Shown in pieces: positions 6,604 to 15,498 of a stretch of 64,000 bases of DNA. The notes beneath the pieces are model-generated. The model made no database searches. It had not been told where the DNA came from and saw only the letters and a program-made list of their open reading frames with translations. Where the stretch lies: the NCBI GenBank assembly GCA_964251965.1, contig CAXULQ010000011.1, positions 47,272-111,271 on the forward strand, read 5' to 3'. How positions within the stretch are numbered: the first letter of the stretch is position 1; every line of letters starts with the position of its first letter. The position numbers and the translations under genes are program-made. The DNA is from Mucilaginibacter_A sp964251965 (GTDB lineage Bacteria > Bacteroidota > Bacteroidia > Sphingobacteriales > Sphingobacteriaceae).

Positions 6604-8244
6604 TTATTTCTTTCGTTCGCCCTTCATTTTAGAAGCTATTTTTAACGCTTCCAAAGCATTTACCACGCCGCCGGTTTTACTTAATGTGGTAAAATCAACT
6701 TTATCTTTGCTACCTGGTTTAACCACCATCATTCCTTGTAATGGTTTGGCAGATTCCAAAATAGCTTCTTTTAGTTGTTTTGCACTTAAAGTTGGGTAAT
6801 ATTCTAAAACCAGTGCCGCAATCCCGGCTGTAATCGGCGAAGCAAAACTTGTACCATCGGCCGTATTAAATTCGGCATCTTTATCAATGGAAGTTACTTT
6901 TACGCCGGGCGCAAAAACATCAACACTTTTTTTGCCATAATTGCTGAACGAACCAGCCAGGTTTTCATCATTTAAAGCCGAAGAAGCACCAACGCTGATT
7001 AAATTGTCCGTTGTTGAGCCGTCCAGAAAAGTATCATTTGGAAATTCCGGTTTTGCATCAACATCCTGGTTATCGTTGCCGGAAGCTTGCACCAGCAACA
7101 CATCTTTTTCAGCAGCATATTTTATCGCATCATCCACCCATTTTTTATGCGGAGATATTTTTTTACCGAAACTCATGTTCACCACTTTGGCACCATTATC
7201 AACCGCATAACGGATGGCGCTGGCAATATCCTTATCATATTCATCTCCGTTTGGTACTGCTTTTATCGCCATAATTCTTACATTATCGGCAATGCCATCA
7301 ATACCGTAGCCATTATTGCGGATGGCACCAATCAATCCGGCTACACCTGTTCCGTGAGAAGCATCTTCAAATTTTAACTGGTTACTGCCGTATTTTTTAT
7401 CGTTGATATCGTCCGGGTTATCTCCAACTACCCGTTTGCGCGCTTCCAAATCAGGGTTAACATCATTGTTTAACTTGGTGATGTATTCGCTTAGCTCGGT
7501 AATTGTTTTGGTATCTGTTTTTGCGTTATCGGCATCCTGAAAAATCAGTCCCCAGATATATTTACTTTTACTTAATGTATCGTTTTTAGAATCTATCTTA
7601 TTCAGATCGTTTTTAGTAAACGATTGGCCAGCTTTCAAATTCAGTGATTTTTTCAGGAAAGCATCGGTAGTAACCAACGCATTCATTAATGGCGAAAGCT
7701 GGTCCAGTTCTGCTTGTGATTTGCTAATGGTAGAATCACGGATACTTTTAACTTTTAACCAGTAAGCATATTCTGATTTATCATTAGCAGCCGTTGCCGT
7801 AGTGATGGCAGCGTATTTATTTTTCAGCCGGTAGTATTCGCGTACTTCTTCTGTCGTTTCATTTACATCACATTTATTGTTTGGGCCGCCCAAAAAATTC
7901 CATCCGTGTACATCATCGATATATCCATTATTATCGTCGTCTTTACCGTTTCCGGCTTTTTCTTTGGTATTTACCCATAAAATAGGTTGTAAGTCTTTTT
8001 GCAAAGTATCAACGCCGCTGTCAATTGTGGCCACAATAATTGTCGTACTTTTTTTACCCTTTAAAAAATCGTAAGCCTGGTTTAGGCTTACCCCAAAAAA
8101 CCCATCTTTTTTCAAATCCAAAATATGCCAGTTTTTTGGCGGATCGGCAGGCTTAACTGGCATTTGCTGGGCTATAACTCCAGTACTGGTTATTACAAAC
8201 AGGGCAACCACAGCAACTGCGGCTGCTTTTAAATTAATTTTCAT
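6604..8244 (-). CDS. secreted S8 (subtilisin-like) serine peptidase
   Basis: 546 residues. A signal peptide (about 1-26, ending VIAQQ) precedes the catalytic triad: Asp in TIDSGVD (D75), His in SHGTGVAGL (near 296) and Ser in GTSFASP (near 463). The Asp-His spacing of about 220 residues is far larger than in subtilisin and holds a charged helical insertion (about 110-285) with many Lys and Asp; this may be a regulatory or substrate-binding insert. No C-terminal type IX sorting domain is visible. It is transcribed convergently to the iron-permease-like gene and ends at the hairpin at 6547-6579. Confidence 0.93.
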   Translation of the reverse strand: MKINLKAAAVAVVALFVITSTGVIAQQMPVKPADPPKNWHILDLKKDGFFGVSLNQAYDFLKGKKSTTIIVATIDSGVDTLQKDLQPILWVNTKEKAGNGKDDDNNGYIDDVHGWNFLGGPNNKCDVNETTEEVREYYRLKNKYAAITTATAANDKSEYAYWLKVKSIRDSTISKSQAELDQLSPLMNALVTTDAFLKKSLNLKAGQSFTKNDLNKIDSKNDTLSKSKYIWGLIFQDADNAKTDTKTITELSEYITKLNNDVNPDLEARKRVVGDNPDDINDKKYGSNQLKFEDASHGTGVAGLIGAIRNNGYGIDGIADNVRIMAIKAVPNGDEYDKDIASAIRYAVDNGAKVVNMSFGKKISPHKKWVDDAIKYAAEKDVLLVQASGNDNQDVDAKPEFPNDTFLDGSTTDNLISVGASSALNDENLAGSFSNYGKKSVDVFAPGVKVTSIDKDAEFNTADGTSFASPITAGIAALVLEYYPTLSAKQLKEAILESAKPLQGMMVVKPGSKDKVDFTTLSKTGGVVNALEALKIASKMKGERKK

Positions 8245-8621
8245 GAATACAATTTAGATTTATCAATGGGCCGTATTAAATTTACTACCGGCTTAAAACA
8301 ATTATTTTACCCGGGGGAACAGGTGCAGGACCTTGATTACTTATACTAAAAAAGCTTTTTTTATCGTTTAATTTTCACGTTATTTACTCTTCATCGTTCA
8401 AAACAACTAATTAAAAATGCTTTTTCATACTTTTGTCAAAGCTACTAATTTATGTAAATACAAAACAGGTTATTGTTATTGTTGTATGAGATTGAAGTTT
8501 AACAAGCAGCCAGTTTAACGAAACAAAAATACTTTTCAGTATTTGTTTTATGGAAATAATTTAAGCTGTTAATTAGTATTGATAAATAAACATTCGCTCA
8601 TTGTTCTGCTAATAAAATTGA
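8245..8621. other. intergenic region between divergent subtilase and TPR genes
   Basis: 377 bases of AT-rich sequence containing the upstream regions of two divergent genes. I see no RNA gene, repeat or convincing operator. Confidence 0.6.
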
Positions 8622-10028
8622 ATGGAAGAAGAATTTGATAATAATTTCTCCGAAGATCCTCGGTTTTCTGTAGAACGATATGAGGAGATGATCCGCAATC
8701 ACGATCAGTATTTTTTTGATGCCCAGGTTTTCGAAGATATTATTGATTACTACATTGAAAAGAATGATCCGATTAAAGCACTTCAGGTAGTTGGATATGC
8801 ACGAAGCCAGCATGCCTTTGCAGCTGTATTTTTGATTAAACAGGCCCAGCTTTTTATCGTAACCAACCAAGTTGCCGATGCCTTTGCTATTTTAGACAAA
8901 GCAGAAAGCTTAGAACCATCAGAAGCTGATATTTATATCATCCGTGGTAACTTGTTTGAAAGTTTAGAACGCCACGAAGAAGCCTTGGAAAATTACGAAA
9001 AAGCCTTGCCTCTGGCTGAAGAAACAGACGATATTTTGCTGCATATGGCTTTTGTTTATCAAAGCAAAGGGGAATACAATAATGCAATCAATTACCTAAA
9101 GCTTTGCCTGGAGCAAAACATGGAAAACCAGGATGCCTTATACGAACTGGCGTTTTGTTACGACGTGATGGACAGGCAAAATGAAAGTGTGGAGTTTTAC
9201 GAGCAATACATCGACAAAGAACCTTATAGCTACGCTGCCTGGTATAATTTGGGAAATGCTTTTACCAAACTCAGCTTGTTTGAAAAAGCGATTGATGCTT
9301 ATGATTATGCTATCTTGATCAATGAAAACTTTACTTATGCCTACTTTAATAAAGGAAATGCGCTGATCAACCTTGATAAATTTACGGAAGCAATTGAAGT
9401 TTACAAACAGACTTTGGAATATGAAGCGGCCAGCGCAGATACTTACTGTTCTATCGGTGAGTGTTACGAAAAGCTGGAACGCATGGACGAAGCCCGTGCC
9501 TATTACAAAAAAGCAGTCCGTAAAGACGCCAAAATGGGCGATGCCTGGTTCGGTATCGGCGTAACACTTGATTTTGAAGAACGTTACTTTGAAGCATTAC
9601 GCTACTACAAAAGGGCGTTAGAGTTAGAAAATACGAATCCTGATTACTGGTTTGCCATTGCAGATGCAAATTACAAATTAGGAAACTTGCCAGAATCAGA
9701 AGAAGCTTACGCCAAAGTAATCGAGCTTAACCCTTTAGATGTGGATGCCTGGCTGGACTATTCCTCAATTTTATATGAACAGCATAAATTAACAGCAGCT
9801 ATCGAAACTATTGCAGAAGCCATCAAAAATAATCCTGATGCCGCTGAACTGTTTTACCGCATGGTTGCTTACCTTTTTGCCAAAGGCGAATACAACGAAG
9901 CTTTAAAATATCTGGAAATTGCCTTAACTACCGATGCGGAAAAGCATTACATTTTGTTTGAATATCTGCCGCAATTACAGGAAAACAAAGCAATTGTGGA
10001 TATCATCAACCGATTTTATAAAATTTGA
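8622..10028 (+). CDS. tetratricopeptide-repeat protein
   Basis: 468 residues built of about 11 consecutive TPR units from residue ~80 onward, recognisable by AWYNLGNAFTKLSLFEKAID, YAYFNKGNALINLDKFTEAI and AWFGIGVTLDFEERYFEALR. The acidic N-terminus (EEEFDNNFSEDPRFSVERYE) and the lack of signal peptide point to a cytoplasmic scaffold. The binding partner is unknown. It stands upstream of phosphosulfolactate synthase with a 114-base gap. Confidence 0.85.
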   Translation: MEEEFDNNFSEDPRFSVERYEEMIRNHDQYFFDAQVFEDIIDYYIEKNDPIKALQVVGYARSQHAFAAVFLIKQAQLFIVTNQVADAFAILDKAESLEPSEADIYIIRGNLFESLERHEEALENYEKALPLAEETDDILLHMAFVYQSKGEYNNAINYLKLCLEQNMENQDALYELAFCYDVMDRQNESVEFYEQYIDKEPYSYAAWYNLGNAFTKLSLFEKAIDAYDYAILINENFTYAYFNKGNALINLDKFTEAIEVYKQTLEYEAASADTYCSIGECYEKLERMDEARAYYKKAVRKDAKMGDAWFGIGVTLDFEERYFEALRYYKRALELENTNPDYWFAIADANYKLGNLPESEEAYAKVIELNPLDVDAWLDYSSILYEQHKLTAAIETIAEAIKNNPDAAELFYRMVAYLFAKGEYNEALKYLEIALTTDAEKHYILFEYLPQLQENKAIVDIINRFYKI

Positions 10029-10142
10029 TACAGCTTCTGGCTATATTCAGCTTTGGTAAAATAAGAGGTTTAGGTTTTTTACATTTGCGCCTAATCGAAG
10101 AACTTACTTAAAGCAAGTTTTTAATCAACATGATAAATTCTA

Positions 10143-10904
10143 ATGAATTATTTTTTAAGTAATATTCCGGAGCGTACGCAAAAACCACGGTCATCAGGTT
10201 TTACCATGGTGATGGATAAAGGGTTAAGCCTAAGACAAGTAGAAGATTTTTTGGAAGTATCTGGCCAGCATACCGATATTGTTAAGCTTGGCTGGGCAAC
10301 TTCTTATGTTACGCCTAATCTAAAAGAGAAATTAAAGCTGTACCGCGATGCCGGCATTCCGGTTTATTTTGGCGGTACTTTATTTGAGGCTTTTATTACC
10401 CGCGGAAAGTTTGATGAATATCGCCAGGTGTTAGATCAGTATCAAATGGATTACGCAGAAATTTCTGATGGTTCGATCACTATCGAACACGACGAAAAAT
10501 GCAATTATATTAAAGAGTTAAGCAAACAGGTTATCGTAATTTCTGAAGTGGGTTCTAAAGACGTAGAGAAAATTTTTGCGCCCTACAAATGGATCAAGCT
10601 GATGAATGCCGAACTGGAAGCCGGTTCCTGGAAAGTAATTGCCGAAGCACGGGAAAGCGGAAACGTAGGTATTTACCGGGATTCTGGCGAAGTAAGGCAA
10701 GGTTTGGTAGATGAAATCCTCACGCAAATTCCAGAAGAAAAAATAATCTGGGAAGCACCGCAAAAAGCGCAGCAGGTTTGGTTTATCAAACTGATTGGTA
10801 CCAATGTAAATTTAGGCAACATCGCACCGGCAGAAGTTATTCCGTTAGAAACAATCCGGCTTGGTTTGCGCAGTGATACCTTTGATTTTTTCCTGAACCA
10901 GTAA
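10143..10904 (+). CDS. phosphosulfolactate synthase (ComA family)
   Basis: 253 residues. ComA adds sulfite to phosphoenolpyruvate to form phosphosulfolactate, the first step of coenzyme M synthesis in methanogens. The TIM-barrel family is recognisable by SGFTMVMDKGLS, TDIVKLGWATSYV, PVYFGGTLFEAF, YAEISDGSI, SEVGSKD and GIYRDSGEVR. Bacteroidota do not make coenzyme M, so here the product may feed sulfolactate or sulfonate metabolism, possibly sulfonolipids; no comB or comC homologue is nearby. It is followed by aroE, with a repeat copy between them. Confidence 0.85.
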   Translation: MNYFLSNIPERTQKPRSSGFTMVMDKGLSLRQVEDFLEVSGQHTDIVKLGWATSYVTPNLKEKLKLYRDAGIPVYFGGTLFEAFITRGKFDEYRQVLDQYQMDYAEISDGSITIEHDEKCNYIKELSKQVIVISEVGSKDVEKIFAPYKWIKLMNAELEAGSWKVIAEARESGNVGIYRDSGEVRQGLVDEILTQIPEEKIIWEAPQKAQQVWFIKLIGTNVNLGNIAPAEVIPLETIRLGLRSDTFDFFLNQ

Positions 10905-10911
10905 AAGCTCA

Positions 10912-10924
10912 ATGCTTCTTTTAC
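10912..10924 (+). repeat. single TGCTTCTTTTA repeat
   Basis: ATGCTTCTTTTAC beginning 8 bases after the stop of the ComA-family gene. Together with GTAAAAG at 10901-10907 it can form a small hairpin that includes the stop codon. Confidence 0.8.
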
Positions 10925-10948
10925 ACACCCAAAAACTTGGAGTTTAAA

Positions 10949-11740
10949 ATGAAAAAATACGGATTGATCGGTTTTCCCTTGACACACTCTTTTTCTAAAA
11001 AATATTTTACAGAAAAATTTGAAAAAGAAGGTATCGAAGATCATTCTTATGAACTTTTTGAATTAGAAAACCTGAGTGATTTCCCCGAATTTATTAAAGC
11101 CAATACTGGTTTATGCGGTTTAAATGTAACGATACCACATAAAATAGGTGCTGTATTTTACACGAATTGGCTGGAACCTGAAGCTAAAAAAGTAGAAGCA
11201 ATTAACTGCATCAAGATTATTAAAGAGAGTGCCATCGAAACTGCTTTTTCTGGCGAAGTTGGTTTTGTTGACCAGGATTTCCGGCTGGAAGGTTACAACA
11301 CAGATATTCATGGCTTTGAAAATTCCCTTAAACCTTTGCTTAAACTTCAACATAACAAAGCTTTGGTTTTAGGAAACGGAGGCGCAACCAGGGCCGTAAA
11401 ATATGTATTGAAAAAACTTCGGATACCTTATCTTGTCGTTTCCCGCAGGCCAAAACTAACCCATATTTCGTATGAACAGGTTACGGCAGAAATGATCAAA
11501 AATTATAAACTCATTATCAATACAACACCTTTAGGCACTGCGCCAGACCTTGCCGCTTTTCCGCCTATTCCTTATGAGGCTATCACCAATCAGCATTTGT
11601 TGTATGACCTGATCTACAATCCTGAAAAAACAGTTTTTTTACAAAAAGGAGAAGCACAAGGCGCAACAATTAAAAATGGTTATGAAATGCTTGTTTTACA
11701 GGCAGAAAAATCATGGGAAATCTGGAATAACCGGCAATAA
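10949..11740 (+). CDS. aroE: shikimate dehydrogenase
   Basis: 263 residues. It reduces 3-dehydroshikimate with NADPH in the aromatic amino acid pathway. Motifs are GFPLTHSFSKKYF (substrate site), GLNVTIPHK with the catalytic lysine, GYNTDIHGF, the Rossmann turn VLGNGGATRAV, NTTPLG and KNGYEMLVLQA. The ATG at 10949 is preferred over the TTG at 10937 because GGAG at 10939-10942 gives a 6-base spacing. It is followed after one base by gldD, so the two are translated from one message. Confidence 0.94.
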   Translation: MKKYGLIGFPLTHSFSKKYFTEKFEKEGIEDHSYELFELENLSDFPEFIKANTGLCGLNVTIPHKIGAVFYTNWLEPEAKKVEAINCIKIIKESAIETAFSGEVGFVDQDFRLEGYNTDIHGFENSLKPLLKLQHNKALVLGNGGATRAVKYVLKKLRIPYLVVSRRPKLTHISYEQVTAEMIKNYKLIINTTPLGTAPDLAAFPPIPYEAITNQHLLYDLIYNPEKTVFLQKGEAQGATIKNGYEMLVLQAEKSWEIWNNRQ

Positions 11741-11741
11741 T

Positions 11742-12329
11742 ATGTTTGTAAAGCGGCTTGTTTTGTTCTTTGTTGGATCAGTAATCCTGATTTCGTGCAA
11801 TAATCACCCCGATTTTTCGCCCAAGCCCCGCGGTTTTTTCCGCATTGTTTTGCCTGAAAAAAAATACCGCGACTACTCTGGCGGCTGTCCGTTTACTTTT
11901 TCGTATCCGGTTTATGCTTCAATCCAACCGGATAAAAACAAGAATGCCCAACCTTGCTTTTTTAACATAGAATTTCCTGCTTTTAAGGGTACTTTGCACA
12001 TGAGTTACATGCCCATTACTTCTAAAAAAGTTTTTAACGAATTGATTGAAGATGCGCATACTTTTGCGTTTAAACATACCGTAAAGGCAACTGGTATTGA
12101 TGAAGGGACAATTGCTTTACCAAACCAAAAAATTTATGGTATTTATTACCGCATTGATGGAAATGCAGCTTCTTCCGTGCAATTTTATTTAACTGACAGC
12201 ACAAAAAACTACCTGCGCGGAGCTTTATATTTCAGCGAACTCCCGCGACAGGATTCTATTAAACCAGTATTAGAGTTTGTGAAGAAAGATATTGATGTGA
12301 TGATTAAAACTTTTCGCTGGAAAAACTGA
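11742..12329 (+). CDS. gldD: gliding motility lipoprotein GldD
   Basis: 195-residue lipoprotein of the gliding / type IX secretion apparatus of Bacteroidota. The lipobox LISC near residue 18 follows a hydrophobic signal segment, and the family hallmark PKPRGFFRIVLPEKKY follows at once. The start is placed at the ATG at 11742, immediately after the aroE stop, because a longer frame from 11676 would give an N-terminus overlapping aroE and bury the signal peptide. Its stop codon overlaps a TGCTTCTTTTA repeat. Confidence 0.9.
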   Translation: MFVKRLVLFFVGSVILISCNNHPDFSPKPRGFFRIVLPEKKYRDYSGGCPFTFSYPVYASIQPDKNKNAQPCFFNIEFPAFKGTLHMSYMPITSKKVFNELIEDAHTFAFKHTVKATGIDEGTIALPNQKIYGIYYRIDGNAASSVQFYLTDSTKNYLRGALYFSELPRQDSIKPVLEFVKKDIDVMIKTFRWKN

Positions 12330-12343
12330 TGCTTCTTTTATCG
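12329..12343 (+). repeat. single TGCTTCTTTTA repeat overlapping gldD stop
   Basis: ATGCTTCTTTTATCG; its first A is the last base of the gldD TGA. It continues GCCTAAATTTT, close to the long form at 20158. It lies in the 29-base gap between convergent gldD and terC. Confidence 0.85.
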
Positions 12344-12358
12344 CCTAAATTTTAAAGA

Positions 12359-13171
12359 TTAGCTTTTGTCCAGCACTTTTTCTGCATCTTTTGTTATTTC
12401 TAAACGTATGGCACTCTTTTTAGGAAAATCAAACAACAGGGAAGTAATAACAGGAACCAGAAATACAGCAACCGTAAATAAAGAAACAAACACATCCGTT
12501 TTTTTGCCTTCCAATATTTCTGAAAACGGTGTCCCCGGATAGAAATGGGTGTACACAGATGCAGTCAACTTAATTCCCAGCACGCCGATCACTACAAAAG
12601 CAACCGTTTCTAAAAAAGTAAACTTTTCGATCAGCTTTACAAAAGCCTGCGCTACAAAACGCATAGCCAAAATCCCGATGAAAACACCCGTATAAATCAG
12701 GAAAACATGTTTTGTAAAAGCAACCGCCGCAAAAACATTATCGATAGAAAACGCCAAATCCATCACTTCCACCAAAGCAACTGTCGCCCAAAAAGTACCA
12801 ACCAGTCCAACTGTAGATTTGTAAATCCAGTTTTCATTTTTGTTAATTGCTTCTTCTTCTCCGTTGTTATCGGCTTTTCCTTTAAAAAAATCAAATGCCA
12901 GGTAAAGCAAATACAATCCGCCTAAAGGTTTCAGCCACCAAATTTTAACCAGCCAGGAAGCCAAAAACAGGCAAATCCCACGGAAAACGTATGCGCCCAA
13001 AATACCATAGCGCAATGCTTTGCTTCTTTGTTCTTTCGGTAAATCAATCACCATTGTAGCTAAAACAGCAGCGTTATCAACAGAAAGTAAGCTTTCGATC
13101 ACAATTAAATTTAAGATGATCAGCAGCCCTGCCTGTATATCTTCTCCTAATAACTGATGTATAATATCCAT
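12359..13171 (-). CDS. TerC-family integral membrane protein
   Basis: 270 residues with about 7-8 transmembrane helices. TerC signatures are NLIVIESLLSVDNAAVLA and LAFSIDNVFAAVAF, whose intramembrane SVDN/SIDN aspartates form a presumed metal-binding site. TerC proteins have been linked to Mn export and metal loading of exoenzymes and to tellurite resistance. It is the last gene of the minus-strand Ter cluster, 64 bases after the preceding cluster gene. Confidence 0.92.
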   Translation of the reverse strand: MDIIHQLLGEDIQAGLLIILNLIVIESLLSVDNAAVLATMVIDLPKEQRSKALRYGILGAYVFRGICLFLASWLVKIWWLKPLGGLYLLYLAFDFFKGKADNNGEEEAINKNENWIYKSTVGLVGTFWATVALVEVMDLAFSIDNVFAAVAFTKHVFLIYTGVFIGILAMRFVAQAFVKLIEKFTFLETVAFVVIGVLGIKLTASVYTHFYPGTPFSEILEGKKTDVFVSLFTVAVFLVPVITSLLFDFPKKSAIRLEITKDAEKVLDKS

Positions 13172-13235
13172 TTAGATGTTTGTAATGCTGTTTTTATGAT
13201 ACTTTTTTATTGCTGATGTTACAGCTTGCATATAA

Positions 13236-14198
13236 TTAAATCATATCTGTGTTGAGCATGGCTTTTAAAATATTGGCCTGTGCATCAATATTGCTGATAT
13301 TTTGCAAGAAGCTGATATCTGTTAGCTTTTTATAGTTTTCGGCCAGCAGCATTTTTATTTCCTGCGGAAGATAAGTTTTTGTTACGTTAATGCTGCTTTG
13401 TAACTGATCGTTTTTATCTTTCAGTTCCTGTATCATTTTTTCTTTGTGCGAAACCTGGTTGGTAAAACTGATGCTGGCGATTTTAGTAAAATCACAAAAA
13501 AGAAATAAACTTTTAACCGGATAAAACAGGAAATAGCGTTCGGTATCTAAAAATTTATAAACTTCGGCTACGGCATTTCCGGCTTTTAATCCACACAAAA
13601 ACTCTGTTTTAAAATCATATTTGCAAAGCAGGCCGAGTAATTTTTTTTGAATAATGGCATAAGCATTTGAGTAAACTTCGGCAGGATTATAATGCGTTAA
13701 TTCATTTAATAATTCGCCCGAAACTTCGTAATAAAAGTCTTGCGAAAACCGCGAACTAAAACTGTTGATATTTTTAGAAAAAGGATATTCGGCATTATTG
13801 TCCGACAAAAACTGGTACAAACGCCGCAACGACAAATTCATTTTAAGCGATTGTTTCTGCTGATCGTCCTTATAGTTTTTCTCTGTATAAAAAGAGTTGG
13901 AAAGCTTGTCTGTGAGTTCTTTGTTTAACTGGATTTCATCAAACAGCAAGCTTACGTTTTGCTCATTGTTCTTTTTGATCTTTTTTAAAAGGTCGATCAA
14001 ACTTGAAGTATATTGCAGATGAAAAAGTTCTAAATTATTGGCATCCAGTTCCGGGTTTTGCTCAAACATTTGATGGATTACCTGGCTCCGCAAATAAATT
14101 TTGTAGATGATCTCTTCCTCAAAAAAAGCAGCGAGCAACTGTAACTTATTGATGGTCTTTTTAGAATCATTAAATATATTTTGCAAATGCACGTCCAT
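13236..14198 (-). CDS. uncharacterised helical protein in the Ter cluster
   Basis: 320 residues, unrecognised. It is almost entirely helical with no signal peptide or membrane segment, many Lys/Asn/Gln, and a coiled-coil stretch around 250-285 (SHKEKMIQELKDKNDQLQ). It starts 10 bases after the TelA gene, so the two are co-translated and may act as a pair. A cytoplasmic partner of TelA is inferred from position only. Confidence 0.7.
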   Translation of the reverse strand: MDVHLQNIFNDSKKTINKLQLLAAFFEEEIIYKIYLRSQVIHQMFEQNPELDANNLELFHLQYTSSLIDLLKKIKKNNEQNVSLLFDEIQLNKELTDKLSNSFYTEKNYKDDQQKQSLKMNLSLRRLYQFLSDNNAEYPFSKNINSFSSRFSQDFYYEVSGELLNELTHYNPAEVYSNAYAIIQKKLLGLLCKYDFKTEFLCGLKAGNAVAEVYKFLDTERYFLFYPVKSLFLFCDFTKIASISFTNQVSHKEKMIQELKDKNDQLQSSINVTKTYLPQEIKMLLAENYKKLTDISFLQNISNIDAQANILKAMLNTDMI

Positions 14199-14208
14199 TC
14201 ATGCAAAA

Positions 14209-15309
14209 TTACTTAATACTCGTCACATTTTTCTTTAGCTCCGTTTCTAAACTTTGCAATTCTGTGTTTAGTGCTTTGCGGTTTTGGCTACCTTCATCGT
14301 GGATGCGTTTTACTTCGGTCAAGGTTTCAATAAGCGATTGTGTAGTTCGTTTTAAAGTATCGATAGAAACAACCGTTTTTTCATTTTCGCGCGCAACGTC
14401 AATACTATTTTGTTTGAGCAGTTCGGCGTTTTTTTGCAAGATGGTGTTCGTTGTGTCCGAAATCTTTTTCTGGATTTCTACATGCTGTTTTTGCCGGTTC
14501 AAAGCTACGGCGATAGTCAATTGGTTTTTCCAAACCGGAATTGTGGTCGAAATAATAGACTGCGCTTTTTCTGCAATGGAAGTATTGTTGTTTTGCACCA
14601 CGCGGATTTGCGCCAGCGATTGCATCATGATGAAACGGACAACTTTTAAATCGGCCATTCGTTTATCCAAACGGTTTACAAAATCGCGCAGATCGGCTAT
14701 TTCATAATCCTGATAATCCGCAGGATTGGCATCCATTTGTGCCAGCTTTTCGCTCAGTTCGTTGTACTTTAACTGACCGGAAATAATCAGTTCTTCCATT
14801 TGTTTAATATAGCTCACGTTACTATCGAACATGGTTTGCAACGAGCTGTTATCTTTGATCGAATTGACGCGGCCAGCTTTAATTTTATTGGTGATCTTAT
14901 CGATGTTGTTCACCACCGTATCGTATTTCTGAAAAAGCTTTTCTGTATCAACCACAATCCTTTTTAAAAACGGAATTTTTGAAAGGATTTGCTTAAAACC
15001 ACTTTGGTCAAGCTCATCTACATCAATATAATTCAATTCTGAAAGCAGATCAGTAATCAACCCGCCAACTTCACCAGAATTATAAGTGCGCACCGAAGTT
15101 AAAAACGCGTTACTGTATTTTTCCATCGAGTTTTGCACTTCCACACCGTAATTCAAAATCGAATTAACATCTGCTGGGTTAATGGTTTTGCTGATTTCGC
15201 TTAACTTTTGCGCGTCTTCGGGCGTAATTTTAGACAAATCAACATTACCTTCTTTATCTAATTTAACAGAAGGAACAAGTTGAGTATTATTGACCGGATT
15301 GGTTTCCAT
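14209..15309 (-). CDS. TelA/KlaA-family toxic anion resistance protein
   Basis: 366 residues. TelA-family features include the helical core with FLKRIVVDTEKLFQKYDTVV, the spacing of ELNYIDVDELDQSG and IPVWKNQLTIAVALNRQKQ. The family is found in tellurite-resistance and phage-inhibition operons; its biochemical role is unknown. Long helices suggest a spectrin-like bundle. It sits between the EreA-like gene and the uncharacterised helical protein in the Ter cluster. Confidence 0.88.
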   Translation of the reverse strand: METNPVNNTQLVPSVKLDKEGNVDLSKITPEDAQKLSEISKTINPADVNSILNYGVEVQNSMEKYSNAFLTSVRTYNSGEVGGLITDLLSELNYIDVDELDQSGFKQILSKIPFLKRIVVDTEKLFQKYDTVVNNIDKITNKIKAGRVNSIKDNSSLQTMFDSNVSYIKQMEELIISGQLKYNELSEKLAQMDANPADYQDYEIADLRDFVNRLDKRMADLKVVRFIMMQSLAQIRVVQNNNTSIAEKAQSIISTTIPVWKNQLTIAVALNRQKQHVEIQKKISDTTNTILQKNAELLKQNSIDVARENEKTVVSIDTLKRTTQSLIETLTEVKRIHDEGSQNRKALNTELQSLETELKKNVTSIK

Positions 15310-15368
15310 GTTTGTTTTTACTATTTGATCAAATTTTGGTGCCGATGTTACAACACATTTTTATGCTG

Positions 15369-15384
15369 ATGCTTCTTTTACCGG
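15369..15384 (+). repeat. single TGCTTCTTTTA repeat
   Basis: ATGCTTCTTTTACCGG running into TAAAAA, so it contains the internal palindrome TTTTACCGGTAAAA. It lies between the telA-like gene start and the EreA-like gene end. Confidence 0.8.
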
Positions 15385-15498
15385 TAAAAAACCGATTAAA
15401 TATGTATAAAGTGGAAATAGAATTCAGTACAGTTTGAATAATTGAAACACAACTTTAATCCTCTTATATTTTGGCAATATCATGTTGGCCGTTTGTGT

